DNA from: Metabacillus idriensis
GTDB lineage: Bacteria > Bacillota > Bacilli > Bacillales > Bacillaceae
Assembly (NCBI RefSeq): GCF_009674765.1
Contig: NZ_WKKF01000001.1
Span: 1,178,001 to 1,242,000 of the forward strand
DNA: 64,000 nucleotides
Direction of reading: 5' to 3'
The number at the start of each line of letters is the position of its first letter. Within the stretch, counting starts at the first letter, position 1. The notes under the pieces were generated by a model that searched no databases, had not been told where the DNA came from, and saw only the letters and a list, made by a program, of their open reading frames with translations. The position numbers were made by a program, and so were the translations under genes. Shown piece by piece: positions 62,357-64,000 of this stretch.

Positions 62357-63568
62357 CTAATTCCTTGAAAAAAACCTGCCTGCATAAATGAAAATGTATA
62401 CAAGCAAAGAGACGATCGTGATTATCGGCCCAATTTCAGTTAGCAGGCTCCAGATGGACGCTAGAAGAACTGGTGTATCCTCAGTGAGAAAAACCGGCAG
62501 AACAGATACATTTGAGCCGGAAAGCTCCAAATAAACAGGCTTCCAGAAGATCCATGCGAAGAAGGCGGCGTATACTCCCTGCAGAATTCGGGCTATAAAA
62601 AACGGACGAAAACGGATGTCCGTCTCTGCAAGAATGCTTGCAACCTGAGCCTGAATAGACAGACCGCTGAAGCCAAGCATAAAGCTTGTCACAATCGCTT
62701 TTTGCAGCAGGTCGGCACCTGCTGCACTTGCAAGCTTGCTGCCGAGTGTCATCTCAAACATGCCTGATACAAGCGGAACGCTGAGTTCAGCAGACAATTT
62801 GAAAAGTGCAAGCAATAGAGAGAATGCGACAGCAATAAAATCTGTAATCGATAATAGGGATAATAGTTTATTTAAAACAGAAAATAAAATGATGAATCCG
62901 CCCACCATAAGCAGGGTTTGAATTGATGAGAGAACAGCGTCGCCAAGCATTTTTCCGATAGGCCTTGTATCATCAATCCGGGTCTGATGCATCTGTCTGA
63001 AAGCTTCTCTTATGGACGGTCTTCTGTAGTCTGTTTTTAAAGGTTTATCCTGTTCGCGTCCGTGAAATCTCATGGTCAAACCAACGGCCAGGTTTCCGGT
63101 ATAATGGGCTGAAGCGAGAAGCAGGCCAAGAGCCTGATTGTTGAAAAATCCAATGGCTACCGCTCCAAAAATAAATAACGGATTAGAAGAATTCGTGAAG
63201 GATACAAGCCTCTCAGCTTCAAGAGCCGTCAGCTGCTTTTTTTTCCGCATCTCTGCCGTCAGCTTTGCGCCTGCAGGGGAGCCCGATGCCCATCCCATTG
63301 CCCAGACAAAGCCTCCAATGCCTGGAACTTTAAACAGGGGTCTCATGACCGGTTCTAAAAGCACACCTATGAACCTGACAATTCCAAATCCGATCAGCAG
63401 ATGGGAAAGGATGAAAAAGGGCAGCAAAGACGGGAAAACGACTCCCCACCAAAGCTCAAGCCCTGCTTTAGAAGCAGTAAAGGAAACTTTGGGGCTGATA
63501 ATCATAGCAAATGCCAGGATAATCAATAAAAATCCCAGCAGAAGTGTTTTTAGTTTAGCTGCGTTCAA
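62357..63568 (-). CDS. ylbJ: Sporulation integral membrane protein YlbJ
   Basis: A 403-residue membrane protein with nucleoside-recognition (gate) domains and about nine helices. VFPSLLPFFILSHLLIG and WASGSPAGAKLTAEM are typical of YlbJ, which is needed in B. subtilis for heat-resistant spores. TTG start with AGGGGG on the minus strand. Convergent with coaD and divergent from ylbK. Confidence 0.93.
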   Translation of the reverse strand: MNAAKLKTLLLGFLLIILAFAMIISPKVSFTASKAGLELWWGVVFPSLLPFFILSHLLIGFGIVRFIGVLLEPVMRPLFKVPGIGGFVWAMGWASGSPAGAKLTAEMRKKKQLTALEAERLVSFTNSSNPLFIFGAVAIGFFNNQALGLLLASAHYTGNLAVGLTMRFHGREQDKPLKTDYRRPSIREAFRQMHQTRIDDTRPIGKMLGDAVLSSIQTLLMVGGFIILFSVLNKLLSLLSITDFIAVAFSLLLALFKLSAELSVPLVSGMFEMTLGSKLASAAGADLLQKAIVTSFMLGFSGLSIQAQVASILAETDIRFRPFFIARILQGVYAAFFAWIFWKPVYLELSGSNVSVLPVFLTEDTPVLLASIWSLLTEIGPIITIVSLLVYIFIYAGRFFSRN

Positions 63569-63742
63569 AATATGTCCCCCTCTTGCTTCTTCCTATACTT
63601 TTTAAAGCTGATAATGATAAAATATAGTCAATCTTTCCTGCAGGGTTGTACACTCTTTGATAGTTCAATATACGAGAATAGGGGACCATTTTAGACCATA
63701 GAATTGACTAACGGATGAATTGACATTAGAGGAGGCATCTCT

Positions 63743-64000
63743 TTGAAAAGAGAACCTAAAATTGGTCTCGCCTTGGGATCCGGCGGAGCACGCGGTTTTG
63801 CTCATCTCGGAGTATTGAAGGTATTAAGTGAAGAGGGTATTCAGATCAGCATGATTGCCGGAAGCAGCATGGGTGCATTGGTCGGCAGTTTTTATGCAAC
63901 AGGGCTCGGATTTGAGCATTTATATAAGCTTGCTACATTATTTAAACGCAAATATTATCTGGATTTTACAGTGCCTAAAATGGGCTTTATTGCAGGAAAC
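63743..64000 (+). CDS. ylbK: Patatin-like phospholipase YlbK (partial, cut by window end)
   Basis: The first 86 residues of a patatin/RssA-type protein. The oxyanion motif GSGGARG and the nucleophile motif GSSMG are both seen. The catalytic Asp would be beyond the window. TTG start with AGAGGAGG upstream. It should act as an acyl hydrolase on lipids; B. subtilis YlbK is the match by position. Confidence 0.9.
   Translation, partial: MKREPKIGLALGSGGARGFAHLGVLKVLSEEGIQISMIAGSSMGALVGSFYATGLGFEHLYKLATLFKRKYYLDFTVPKMGFIAGN

Overview
This window is chromosomal DNA from an endospore-forming Bacillaceae species, probably a Bacillus or Metabacillus relative. The backbone follows the Bacillus subtilis order speA - yktA/yktB/ykzI/yktC - ylaF/typA/ylaH/ylaI/ylaJ/phoH/ylaL/glsA/ylaN/ftsW - pycA - ctaA/ctaB/ctaCDEFG - ylbA to ylbK. 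Sporulation genes (ylaJ, ylbD, ylbJ, a csfG-like RNA), strong AGGAGG ribosome sites and frequent TTG/GTG starts fit this. The species cannot be fixed from the window alone.

Region 1 (1-2.1 kb) holds the tail of an upstream gene, the dual-function RNA SR1 with its small protein SR1P behind two CcpN-type operators, and convergent speA. Region 2 (2.2-23.9 kb) is an accessory block between speA and yktA, where B. subtilis has nothing comparable. It holds acyl-CoA dehydrogenase, three SDRs, thiolase, two acyl-CoA ligases, a TetR regulator, hydroxyacyl-CoA dehydrogenase, two enoyl-CoA hydratases, a hotdog thioesterase, an APH-fold kinase, a ComB-like phosphatase, a quinone-reductase-like protein, a Liv-type ABC transporter, a phosphotriesterase/lactonase-like hydrolase and a nitronate-monooxygenase-like flavoprotein. 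Two near-identical palindromes, before the dehydrogenase and before the hydroxyacyl-CoA dehydrogenase, probably bind the TetR protein. The dehydrogenase resembles the ACAD10/ACAD11 type, and an APH-type kinase that is fused to it in animals is encoded separately here. Together with the lactonase-like hydrolase this suggests a route for 4-hydroxy acids or lactones, not only ordinary beta-oxidation.

Region 3 (23.9-36.9 kb) is yktA to ftsW, with an added PNPOx-like gene and a few small unknown genes. Region 4 (36.9-50.4 kb) covers anaplerosis and respiration: pyruvate carboxylase with CcpN-like sites in its promoter, an inserted photolyase gene, heme A/O synthases and the caa3 oxidase operon with ctaG and a DUF420 gene. 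Region 5 (50.4-64 kb) has two acetyltransferases, an AI-2E-type membrane protein and the ylbA-ylbK series, ending inside a patatin-like gene.

The spaces between genes carry two dispersed repeat families. Family A has four copies of about 120 bp with long hairpins whose arms differ by compensating changes. Family B has three copies of up to about 220 bp, and the best copy has MITE-like inverted ends. One family A copy supplies the C-terminus of a small zinc-ribbon gene. Two local tandem-repeat tracts also occur. I found no rRNA, tRNA, CRISPR, prophage or transposase gene.
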